Source: Lateolabrax maculatus
Taxonomy: Eukaryota; Chordata; Actinopteri; Acropomatiformes; Lateolabracidae
Direction of reading: 5' to 3'
NCBI GenBank assembly: GCA_031216445.1
Contig: CM062201.1
Span: forward strand, 1,793,001 to 1,857,000
Length of the DNA stretch: 64,000 bases
Below are positions 1-11,800 of the stretch, piece after piece (positions within the stretch are counted from its first letter, which is position 1; each line of letters starts with the position of its first letter). The notes under the pieces are model-generated. The model was not told the DNA's origin and searched no databases. It was given only the letters and a program-made list of their open reading frames with translations. A program made the translations under genes and the position numbers.

Positions 1-3000
1 TTTCTTCTTTCAGACACCACACCCATGAAGCTATTAAGGCGAGATTTGTTAGGTTAACTAAACTGCACCATCTATTCCACACCAGATGGCATCTTTTTAC
101 AGAATAAAAGATAACGCAACAGCTGTACTAACAGCTCTGATAGACCAAAGTCAAACTATGAGTGAAGGAAAAGTGAAATTATATGATAGAATTGTGTCCA
201 GTGTGACCTTGTCAGTATGGGCCTCCTCCTCTAATGATGTTTGTTTGATCAGAACTGTTAAGCCAGTACAGATATTACTAAAACATAACACCTTCCTGCC
301 AAGGATTTCACAGTATCCTCTTTATCAAGAGTACTGACACTCACTGCTCCACACATTACAGATGTTCCATTCCTAACCCTGCTACTCTATCACCTACAGA
401 AGATGATGGTGATCCCCCATAACTGTGGATGTTGTTTCATGTTCATCTAAACCTAGTCCAGATCTTTTAGAAATTAATTTCTCTAACTCTGAACTTCTTT
501 TCTACACTGATGGCTCTGCTTATAGAGAAAATGGTGTGCCGTACGCAGGGTATGCAATTTGTCATAACTTTTCTATTATTGAAAGTGCCGCCCTGCCACC
601 CTCAAGCTCCGCCCAAGTATCTGAGTTGTATGCCCTGATGAGAGCCTGTCACCAAGTGAAAGGTAAAACTTACCATTATCACAGACTCCAGATACACTTT
701 TGGATGTTTGTATGCCTTTAGTATACAGTGGGCAAACTGAGGATTCATTACATCCTCAGGGACATCTGTTAAACAGGGGAAACTGATTGGAAAACCGCTA
801 GATGCATGTTAACTACCTTCATCTATTGCCGTTTTAATGTGAAGCCCACACCAAATCTAAAGATCCGGTTTTACAAATCTAAAGATCCAGTTTTACAAAG
901 CAATGCTTTAGCCGACCATGCCGCCAAAGCAGCTGCCAAAATTGGTATTCCTGTCCATGTAAAGCTCTGTCTTGCCATACCTGCTAACAACCTTGCTTCT
1001 CCTAATGATGTGGGTCTCTTACAGGAGACCACTGATGTGAGAGAGCATAGTTTGTGGCTTTCCCATGGATGTAAATATGTAAACAATTTGTGGGTCCACA
1101 ATGACGGCCGCGTTGTGGGCTCCCGTGTCTCTGTACCCACGGCTAACACGCAAGTCACATGACTTGTCACGTGTGAGCAAAGGGGGGATGTGTCAGATAG
1201 TGTTGGAAGACTGGTTTGCTCCGGGATTTACATCCTATGCACAAAATGAAAAACAGTACAGACAATAATGTCGACACATCCTTCCCCTCGGGTATTTTTT
1301 TTTTTTTGAAGCTTTTGAAATTGATTTTATTCATATGCAAAAATGTGATGGATATGAAAATATCCTTGTATGAATGGACATGTTCTCAAACTGGCCTGAA
1401 GCATGGCCATGTAAGAAGGCGGACTCTACGTCCATTCCAAATGCCTGTTAAAAGACATTGCGCCAAAATTTGGTACTCCTCAGACCATCAATTCAGACAG
1501 AGGTACCCATTTCACTGGACAAATAATGACTGAACTCTGTAAATCACTAGGGATTAAACAAAGGCTACATTGTCCATATCATCCACAGTCTTCAGGGCTA
1601 GTTGAAAGACAAAAGGGGGTCTTGAAAAACAAACTAGCCAAACTGTGTGCTGAAACAGGCCTGAGATGGACAATGCTGCTGCCTCTAGCCCTAATGTCAA
1701 TGAGGTCCACACCCATCAGGAAACACAAACTCACACCTCATGAAATTATCACTGGTAGACCAATGACTATACCAAGTTATTCGGTATTATGCACGAAAAA
1801 GATGGATCTCCATGCTATGGATGAGTCCATCAGATCATTTTGTTCTGCTCTAACCTTTGCTGTTCAGTCAATCCACGGACAAGTGAAAGCTGTCCAATCT
1901 TTTCCTAGTGACAAACCCTGCCATAACATCCAACCAGGAGATTGGGTTTGCGTCAGAGAGTTCGGGCGGAAAAACCCCCTGAAACCCCGCTGGTCCAAAC
2001 CACAACACGTCCTGCTCACCACTAACACAGCAGTCAAGTGTGAGGGTCGTCCCACTTGGATTCACGCATCCCACTGTAAGAAGACGCCGCCTCCACCATG
2101 CACCGGAACCCAGCAGAATCCTTCTTCATCTTGTGGGTCCTCTTCCTTACCAACTGCGGAGCCATAGAAGGATGGCCACATCCCTGGGAAGGATCGACTC
2201 CCCTGAAGGACAACGCAGGCACCGGAGTCCCAGAAGAAGCTGCAGGACAACCACAGCCATCGAGGGAACAGAGAAACAGCATAGACACCAGAGTCTCAAG
2301 CAAAGCCACTGCACACCCGACACTGATTATAGCATTAAGAAACAACACCAGACAGAGAAAAGGACCAACATGAGTTATGCATGACAAAGAGAAACATCTA
2401 CAGATACCACAAATGGGACATTCCACAATACCAACAGAGAAAGACTTGCACATGAACCTCAGCTTTCAACAAACACATACCTCCAATTGGCAAAAATGGT
2501 AGCTGATAACAGCCCAAATCCTAAGAACTGTTATGTTTGTGGGTTTATCCCACACAGTGTAAGAGAAGGACTCCCACTGAAGGCTGTGCCTATTACCTCC
2601 TGTGACACCTGCCACGTGTTACACTTTAATTCCACCTATGAACAGTGTGCCTGTCCAAATCTATCACAAACACGACAATTATACTGCAATCAACGTTATA
2701 CCAACTGTTATTCCTGCAACACTCCTAACCCTCTCACCCTCACAATGGTTCCAAAGACATTTGAATGGTGTGTTGAAGGTAAAGGAAACATTCACTTAGG
2801 AATATCCAACTGTGACTCTACATACACTCCATCAGAAGAACGAAGACAACATTCATCATCTGATTCTATTAATGATTATGCCTAGTCACCTGTCTCAGAT
2901 GTATTTGTAAATCTTTTATCACTAGAACAACCACTAAAATCATGTACTCAACTGCACCTGAACCTGTTCCACCAATAGAAGAAAATCCTGATTTTTGTTT

Positions 3001-3118
3001 GAAATTGAAGTTGATTATGACTAAGCAGAGTCGTTTTGTATTTTTCTCTTGGTTTCAGCATTTTTTTTGTTTTCAATTAAGTTTTCAAGTTTCCAGAGTG
3101 GAATTGCTCCTGTGTTAT

Positions 3119-3123
<5 letters not shown>

Positions 3124-3153
<30 letters not shown>
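3124..3153. repeat. 30-base A homopolymer next to the ERV polypurine tract
   Basis: An uninterrupted A run between the env remnant and the LTR. It may be an expanded purine tract or a scar of a small poly(A) insertion. Confidence 0.9.
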
Positions 3154-3155
<2 letters not shown>

Positions 3156-3174
3156 GTGGATTGAAGAAGAAAAC

Positions 3175-3570
3175 TGTATTGGGGCCCTTCAATACACATT
3201 GGGGCCCTCTCCAGACTTGTTAATTGACTATCTTTGGAGCCCCCCTTCAGACTGATCAACAATACACCGTGGGGCTCCCCCTCAGACCAGGAGCCACTTC
3301 CCCTCTGCCACTCTTGACCCTTTGATCTTGTCAACTTGGTGTCCCCTGCAAGTCTGATAGCAAATGTCCCCTTTCTACCTTTTGTCTCCTGTTGTTCTTA
3401 CGTCACTGCTTTGTTCTTACTGTATAAAACTGTATCTCTGTCTTGACTCTTGGTCCATTCACCGACTAGATCCGCTCTGTGTCTGTCAGTGCACCAGTGT
3501 GCTGGCATGCTTGAATAAACTCACACCACCACAGCAAACCTCTAACCTGGACTTGGATTTTTCCTCAACA
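3175..3570 (+). repeat. 3' LTR of the endogenous retrovirus
   Basis: It follows a purine-rich tract (3163-3173), starts TG, contains a TATAAAA box (3423-3429) and an AATAAA signal (3514-3519), and ends in CA at 3570. The U3 part has degenerate internal repeats around 'ggggcccttcaatacac' and 'ggggctccccctcagacc'. The start is inferred from the purine tract and the TG; the end is firmer. The matching 5' LTR is outside the window. Confidence 0.65.
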
Positions 3571-3622
3571 AGGGGAATGTAATGTAATTTCTAAATGTCT
3601 CCCAATCTTCTCTCTCTGGCAG

Positions 3623-5815
3623 GTTATTTAACTGTTTCCATTGAGCGTCTTCCTCCTGTTGTCATTGGAGACACAGTAACACTCAAGTGCAACTTCCAAA
3701 CAGACGGCAACCTCCGAGAGATTGTGTGGTTTCGGGTGAGCACACAGGTGAACTTAATGCAATAACAGCTGCTGGACATCTTCTCTCTGTACATGGTTGA
3801 TAAAACTGTCTCCTTCTTCAGCCCTCATCCTGTATATGTTAAAATATTCATGTGTACAGTCATGCTGGTCAGGAGGTTTTATCTTATCCCTGTGTCATCA
3901 GGAGCGGTGGCCAGTTAGAACTGAAGAAAATGTAGATGCACTCTATTTTTTCTCCTTGATGGTTCCATCTACAACAGGTGGACTCATTTAAATAAATCCA
4001 TCAGGCCCAACGAGTCTGGCATTTTTATTTGTTGTTTTTTGTTTTCATTTTCTTTTTTAAAAAATTGCGGGTAAACTATTACTGTTGGCTAAATGAATCA
4101 GCCATAACTTTTATCTAAGACAATATTTGAGCCTCAGTCTAATGTGATGATAAACTGAATATATCTTTGAGTTTAGGATTGTTGTCTACACAAAATCCAA
4201 TATTTACTTTCATTGACCAAAATTAATTAATCATTACTTAATCATATCAATAATCTGCATATACGCTAGTTGCAGCTGGGATCAGCTCTAAACCATGGAT
4301 GCATTACAGTTTTTTACTATTGGTAACAGAAATTTCTCGATACTGGGTTCACTTTTTCAAATCTTATCAAAATGCACTAATGCAAGCAAAACACTTCATA
4401 CACATCTCAGGATCAACTTGAGTATCCGACACTAAAAACATTTGTCCGTCAATAGTAATACTGTGCCACTCATCATATATTGACCATCACAAGTATCATT
4501 ATAATTAGTGTCACTATTGTCTTTGTAAAAGCATATTTTTTAAAATTATTAATTTATTTATCATAAAGAAGGATACCATTACAACAAAATAAGGTCACTT
4601 CTATACTGAATGGATTGTGCTTCCTTACAGTATATTTTTCATTTCATTATAGTTAGGTTTTCAATGTGAATTTAACACTTTTGACAATAGTATGTGAGCA
4701 TATGCAATATGCTCACATACTATTGTCAAAACTAGTGTAAATACACAGCATTTTGATGATGGTTGAGTGTGAATGAGAAAACAATTAATTAAATTTTAAG
4801 ATGTGGTCATTGAATCCACAGTTTAGGCCACATTGACTTCTGCACTGACTGTGTGGTTTCTAAAAAGTGAACAACTATAGAGAAATGTGACTTAGCAACT
4901 CTTTTTTATTATGAATTTATACTGTAAAACATGAAGGTTCAATACTGGCAAAGCTATATTTATGGGCATGACTTCATCCCAATGTAAAGTCTGCAGGTCT
5001 AACAGGCAGGGACAGGGAGACACCAAAAATAATAAAACTAATAACTTTATTTGAAGTTTCAAAAACAAAGTTACAAAGTAATTTTCAATAAAAACAGATA
5101 ATGAAAGTAAATAAGATCTAAAACTTAAGTGTGTAATGGGCTGCACAGCACAGAAACAAACCAGAAAGAGAAAACTTTTTAAGAGTACTGGATATGCTTG
5201 GTAAGTCAATCAATCTTGGAGTCTGATCAACTTTTACATTATATTTATATGTCTGCATTTTTACAGATGCTGTATTGAGTGATGCTAATGTACTCTCCCC
5301 TCTCAGGTGATTGAAGGAGGCAGTGCCAAGCAGAAGATTTTCACCTATGATGCCATGTACAACACCAGCTACTCCCACATGGAGGACAACCGCAAACGAA
5401 AGGACCTGGTCTACCAGTCAACTGTGCGGTAAGACAGGCTACCACTACTGTACAAGTTGTGTCAAGTATATAGTATTAAGGTAATAACACTCATCCTTTG
5501 ATAGACAGACATGTTTAGGGGAATATTCATACCTGTGGCACTCTTTCTTTTGAAAGTGGAGGAGGAGTGGTAGGGGGAGGTGAATTTAGAGCAAACGCAT
5601 TTTCCACTATATCTAATCTTAAGAACCTGAGATGGTAAAAAAGAAAGATAGTTAAAAAACACCCTCTGTAATCTTTGTAATTGTGTATATGAACAGGCTC
5701 CCTGAGGTCCAGATGGAGGATGATGGCCTGTATGAGTGCCATGTGGGGATCTATGACAGGAGTTCCAGAGACAAAGTGATTCTAGCCTCCGACAGCATCA
5801 TCCTCGCTGTCATAG
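3623..5815 (+). CDS. igsf21: igsf21 exons 2-4: N-terminal V-set Ig domain
   Basis: Exon 2 (3623-3735) begins with two bases finishing a Gly codon, then 'YLTVSIERLPPVV', which fits the first residues after signal cleavage. Exon 3 (5307-5428) carries 'KQKIFTYDAMYNTSYSHME', with an N-glycosylation sequon (NTS). Exon 4 (5697-5815) carries the F-strand 'DGLYECHVGIYD'. Acceptors read tctctctggcag, cccctctcag and tatatgaacag; donors read GTGAGC, GTAAGA and GTTTGT. The last donor is weak but is fixed by the phase of the next exon. All three exons are close to the human protein. Confidence 0.93.
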
Positions 5816-8800
5816 GTTTGTATTCATTTTTGAGGTTGCCTCTTGAATTTTATAGACCATATCTAGAAAAAGTCAGGTTAACACCAAGCTCAATAGAATT
5901 TATTCTGTGGGCAACACACAGACATGAGATTGATATCCATCTGAACATCTCACTCTCAGAAAGGAAGCAAATCAGCATATTTCTCAAATGTATTCCTTTG
6001 ATGAAAGTATAATTTAATTGATTTGAAACACTTGGTTCCACAGCTGTCTCAGCTCAGAGTCATTACCAGCACCATCACTAGATAAATAACTCATAACTTA
6101 CATTTTATATCATATTTATTTTCCTTCAATGAAATGAAAGCACTCCCATGGTTGAGTGATTTTGTCTTTGCATTTTCTTTGCAGTACCGCCCAAGTCTAT
6201 TTCTGTGGTGGCAGCCAACAGCCCAGCTCCTTTCAGCCGCTATGAAGCCAAAAACTTCACTCTGGTTTGCATTGTTACAGGAGCTAAGCCAGCTCCCATG
6301 GTGAGATGGAGCCTTTTTACTCTCTCTCTCTTTCTTGAAAGACTCTGTCTCTATAATCAAATATGCGTCCCTGCTTTGTGTGCTAGGAAAGAAAGCTTCA
6401 TGATCCATCCAACAATCCATTTGAGATCATGGACCACAAATCTTTTGGAAATCCTGGTAGAGTGAAAGAGGAAGCTGATGCTTTCACTGCAGAATGAAAT
6501 TGGGAGCACCGCTGGATTTGAAATGTTTAGTGCTCATGGACAAAAAACAAAACAAATCAAAACGATGACCCCACTTGATACTGCAGGTTTGCTCTGTACT
6601 TTCTGTGACCTCTCTGGGAAAACGTATTGGGGATTGATCTCAGGAGATTACAGGACAGCTGCATATGTGATAAAATCCAGTCCAGTGAAGAGTCGCTTTA
6701 CAGCAAAATAAAGAGGAGCAAAACTCTATGTAATCATAATCTTTATAGAATGCCACTTTATTTCATTTTCTGTGTTTATCTACTGAACTACACTGACTGT
6801 TCAACAGCTCTCTTTGTTTAACCAAAGTCACCTCTTCCTAGCACTGGGTTATTACTTGGTTATTGTTAGGATGATGGCAGACATCAATCTCTCTGGTCAC
6901 ATGACCATGTAGCAAACAAGAGAAACACAGCAGCATCCAGCTGTGAGCTGCCCACTGACGAAGAGACATCAATAAATACAGCAGTATGTACGGCAAGAGT
7001 ACAGCGGTATTGTTTTTGAATGTGGGTTATTTATATTTAAGTCTGGATAATATTAGGGATAGTGTAAATGTTCTTTTGCTTGAATTACCTTCTTGCCCAG
7101 AAGTGGACTAAAGGTTGTGAAGAAGCTGATAAAGTAATAAAAATGTAATAGGAAATTATATTGTAATAATCTTCTAATGTAATGCAAATGTTAAAGCACA
7201 TATAGTCACATTTTGATTTTAATGAAATAATTCTTTACATACACGGTTGGTGGGAACCCAGTGAGGGATGATGTCCTGATCTTTGCACTAGAAACTCCAG
7301 CTGGTTGGGGGAAGGAATCTAAATGAGTTACTGGGCGTTCAAACTGAAAACAGCACTGTGTTGAAAGAAGCCGAGGGGCTGTGTTGATGTGAGTTGCAAG
7401 TCTATCTTAAAACATTACTCACATGCATTTATACATTAAAAGGATTAATAGTTGCTGTTATTGTTCTTCTGTCCATAGTGGCCCTAAAAAGATTACTTCT
7501 TAAAGTAATTTCAGTGTAAGTGATGGGGGAAAGGGATTTGTTCTGTGTAAAAATACCTTAGACATATCAAGTGGGTTTTTGGCCTTTCCACCCCACTGAC
7601 TACACCTTTGCTTTTCAGCCAGCATGGACAGCAGTGTTGGTGTCTAAGTGTTAATATAATGAGATAATAATAAAAAATGTAAACTTATCCTTTAAGATAC
7701 TGGTTTGATACTGATGATTGTAGGGATGGGATAGGGCTTGGTAGGGATGCTGATAGACAGCACTGACATCAAAGGATACCAGTCTATATGAAGGCAGCAC
7801 TATCAAGTCCTTAATTAATAATTTGGTCAAAACCATTCTTAATATATTAAGTAGTTAGTGCACAGTGATTTTTTACACTAAAAGTGCTGCGACTACTTGC
7901 TTAAAGAAAAAAAAATCGTAAAATCTTTGAACTACTAGCAAAACTACTAACAAAATGATTTGAGAGTTTCCAACTCTACTGTGACCTAAATATACATAAA
8001 GCCTGTTTTAACCAGCAGTCTCACACGTCAAAAGATGTTCGGGCTTGCATTGAGGCTTTGTTTTAAAAGACAATGGCTCTGATCACAACTCCACGTCTTC
8101 TTCTGGAATGTTTTCTGAAATGATAAATGAGATTTATCAGGAGGAATTGTGACACTCTGATAGCCACTGTGTGTGAAAGCCTACAGTTGAACTTGTTTAA
8201 ATGTTCAGTTCCACAGTACACTGTTGACTACACTTGGTTAACAACTACACATTCCTGTGGACACCATTGTTGACTTCTTAGCATCTCCTTCAACCAACCT
8301 TAAGCCATTGAGAGAGCAAGCAAGCTGTCATTTCAAACGGACATTCTGTAAAGAAGGAAAAGGGTCATGGTAATAATTTGAAATGCTTCCACTGTCCCTG
8401 TTGAGCTCACCTGCTTTTTTTCCCTGCTTTTCAGGTGTACTTCAAGCGGGATGGTGAGCTTATTGATGTGGTGCCAACTGCCCAGTCTTCCCCCTCAGTT
8501 GGAGAACAAAGCAAGGGCCCAGGTCAAGAAAAGAGCAGGAGCCAGGCAGGGCTCCAGAGCTTCCAGGTTCTCACCAGTCGAGACCTTGATGACACCAAAC
8601 TCCAGAAGTCCCTGTCCTTTCTGGAACAAGAGGGAAAGCTGGCTTGGCTGGGCCAAGATGGCCCTGATAGCCCTGAACAGAGCCAAGAGCAAGAGTCAGA
8701 GATGGACCCCAAGCCAACCACCGAGGTGATCCCAGAGACGGTGGTTAGCCGGGAGTTTCCCCGCTGGGTCCAGAGCAGTGACCCACTCTACTACTTCCAG

Positions 8801-11800
8801 CACCAGCAGCAGGCAGCAGGTGATGGCACCATGGAGGTGAGAGCCATGCTGACCTGGAGCCTTAACCCCCAGCTGGACAACGAGGCTCTGTTCAGCTGTG
8901 AGGTCAACCACCCAGCTCTGTCCATGCCCATGCAGGCCGAGGTCACACTGGGTGAGTCATGTACTGGCTGAAATGAACAACAAGACAAACAATTTTCAGG
9001 TCAGGGTTTATGAATGCATAAGTGAACCATTGATAACAGACACACTCCTGGGATAGTGCTGTGAAAAAGTAAACAAACAAATCCTTTTACTGATACTACT
9101 CATACCTTGCTGCAGCTGTAGCCCTCATGCACCCTGTAGCCGACTCATTGCAACTCAAGGGTCCTCCTTAATTGGGTGATTTCCTCTCCTCTATGCAGTC
9201 TATATTTAACCAATGAAAAGTGTGGATATGTCAGCGGTGTGTCAGGGTGTACCACATGACCATCAATTTTCATCACTTGGTCGAAGGCAAAGCGTGTCAC
9301 GATACTGCTCAAGTGGAAAATCTTCCATGAAGTGTATTTCGGGAACCTGCAGGGCCTCTTGTGAACCCACTCACCAATCTATGGAACCAAGACCAATCCG
9401 TGCCTAAAATCAGTGGGTGCACATGGCGGGAGCTAACTGCAGCCTTAATTCTATGCATTTTGACCCTGTACTTGACTTCCCCTGACACAACAGGATATCT
9501 GTGAACATCCCCATTCACACATCTTATCTCGACCCATTTTTCCTCCAACAAAGCCCTGGGACAAACCAGGTTCTGGTGGATCATAGACATGGTACAGCCT
9601 GAATCCACCCTTCGTCTGGTGTACAACCCCTTGATTCCTTACCGGAACGCTGTATGTCCCTCCATGACCGAAGGAGGGTGCCGGCTGACCTCCATGACCT
9701 CATGGAGCAACCGTTTGTCCGTCCTTCAGTGTGTGAGACCCCAGAGCTCGCTCCAGCCGCTCAACAGCTGTGCCAATTAACCTCACTCTGGCACTGTTCC
9801 CCGGAACCGCTCCCATACATCTCTCGCCTGCACAGAGCACAGACCAGGCCCACTACCACACAATCACTGCTGAAATAGTTCAGAACATCTTTAAGCTGAA
9901 TACCAGTGATACCAGCTCCTGTACTCTCTACTGTGGAGAGGTATCCCTCCTCTGCTGCTATTCCTGAGGTTTCTTCCTTTTTTTCCCTATTAAAGAGTTT
10001 TTCCATATCTAGAGGATAGAGTCTAGTTGTATGCTGTACAGATTGTAAAACCACTTGAGGCAAATTTGTAATTTGTGATATTGGGCTATATAAATAAAAC
10101 TGACTTGACTTAACACGTGCTGAACTGCTACCCATATGCCAAAGCATACTGGTACTGCTTGGGGACCTCGGGGCCCGACAGGTTTGTTCATGTAGAAGCT
10201 AGTATGCTCTTCCCTCATGGAGAGAAGGCTATCAGGGTCTTATGTCAAAGTCAAAATTCCATGTTGAAAAAGGGCTCCATAGGGTAAGAGGCCACTAGCT
10301 AACTTCTAAGGGTAGTTAGCTAATCACAAGCTAACATAACCCCATAACTAAAAACTCTAGCCAAATACATTGAAGCATTGTGTGTTGTTCCTACATGAGC
10401 AGGGCTACATCAAGTGATGTTAATGTATATTACCATCAACAGGGTGTCTTGCCAGGGTGAGTCAAATTCTTGATATATCAGTGTTGGACATTTCAAGAGA
10501 GTGAAGCCAAGGCAAATGCCCTGGTGCATGTTCCTAAAGGGTATTTTTGGTGCCTAATAAATGTTGGATATGATAACAAGTGTATGAAGCGGGTGCGGCT
10601 CTCTAACCAATTAGAGAGCTCAACCAAAGTGTCATTGAAAGGCTAAAAGGAGAAGCTAAATGTCTAATTAATTTAATTAATTTGAATTACATAACAAAAC
10701 TTTAATTGAACAAGTGCAAATTTGCAATAGCTGCAACCATGTACACTAATGTAGCTACCTGACCTCTGTGGCAAATTTCAGCCTCATAGGTAGAAAGTTG
10801 CAATTGGTCAGCATTTTGGACCAATGAGATTGGGTGGCTAACCAATACCACTGAAAAAGGAACCTCTGCTGAGTCTAATGATGCCTCCCAAAAATGTATA
10901 TGACAACTGGTTCATGGGCTATGAGATGGGGTGTGGCTAAAATATAGGGGCAGGGCAGAATATTACCTACTATCTGTAAGTTGAGTGTTGTCATACTGTT
11001 TGATAGCAGTCCAATGTGGTAATTTATTTTTCTATCAGCTGCCCCCAGAGGACCCAAGCTCTCCATGAGCCCCAGTAAGGCCAAGGTGGGAGACACAGTG
11101 CGGATCACTGTCCAGGGCTTCCAGCTGGGACCTTCTGCAGTGAGTTCCCAACACAGTGGCTCTTTGAACAGGGAAAGCTCTCTGAAGTGCAAACAATGTT
11201 ACCAATGGGTAGGAAACATTCCACTATCACAGATAAAAAAAAAAAGGCACTCCTCTGACCACAAGTTTTTGAGTTCCTTCCTTCCAGACAGCAATTGGTT
11301 TCAGCTGGAACAGCTAGCAGCTAATGCAGCTAATGGTTCAGATTTGGCTTAAATGTAAAAAAATTTTGGACAAAAATACACAGAATACAACAGTTTTGTG
11401 GCCCAATGAACTACTTGGGCTATATTCCCCTCTGTCAACAGAAACTGTGACTGTGACTTATAAGTTGAACAATATGTTACGTTTTAAAAAGATTACAGAT
11501 TGACAGAGAGATCACAGAGTGACCCTGTAGCTCTTTCCTCACACACCTGTGTGTGTGTGTGTGTGTGTGTCCACAGAGCGAGGTCTTCCCTGAGCCCATG
11601 TTCACCTGGACCAAGGTCGGCGGGCGTCTGCTGGACGGCAGTGAGGAGCATGATGGAAGGGAACTCATCCTGGAGAGAGTTCCTGCTGAGCTCAACGGCT
11701 CTATGTTCCGTTGCACAGCCCAGAATCCTCTGGGCTCCACAGATACCCACACCCGCCTCATCGTGTTTGGTGACTTTGTTTGTAGGGGGATTTTTTCCAT

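Larger units (their letters stand above)
1..3570 (+). mobile_element. Endogenous retrovirus remnant (3' half: pol, env fragment, 3' LTR) in igsf21 intron 1
   Basis: The window opens inside pol. Recognisable parts in order are the end of the RT connection region; an RNase H segment (425-721) with the 'FYTDGSAYR' catalytic box; the RNase H end ('NALADHAAKAAA', 806-1162); integrase core pieces with the third catalytic Glu in 'HPQSSGLVERQKG' (1526-2167); an overlapping env-like leader region (from 2098); and a Cys-rich surface-protein fragment (2487-2885). Frames are broken near 665, around 730-800, and between 1200 and 1520, and most of env is missing, so it is defective. The pol/env overlap and motif style resemble gamma- or epsilon-type fish ERVs (inference). 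It lies in the sense orientation of igsf21. Confidence 0.88.

Noticed and set aside
871..1170. Minus-strand 99-codon frame
   Set aside because: Antisense of the retroviral RNase H/integrase region; no recognisable protein.
4679..4731. Hairpin as a microRNA precursor
   Set aside because: The stem is perfect with a 3-base loop and lacks the bulges and loop size of typical precursors; no expression evidence available.
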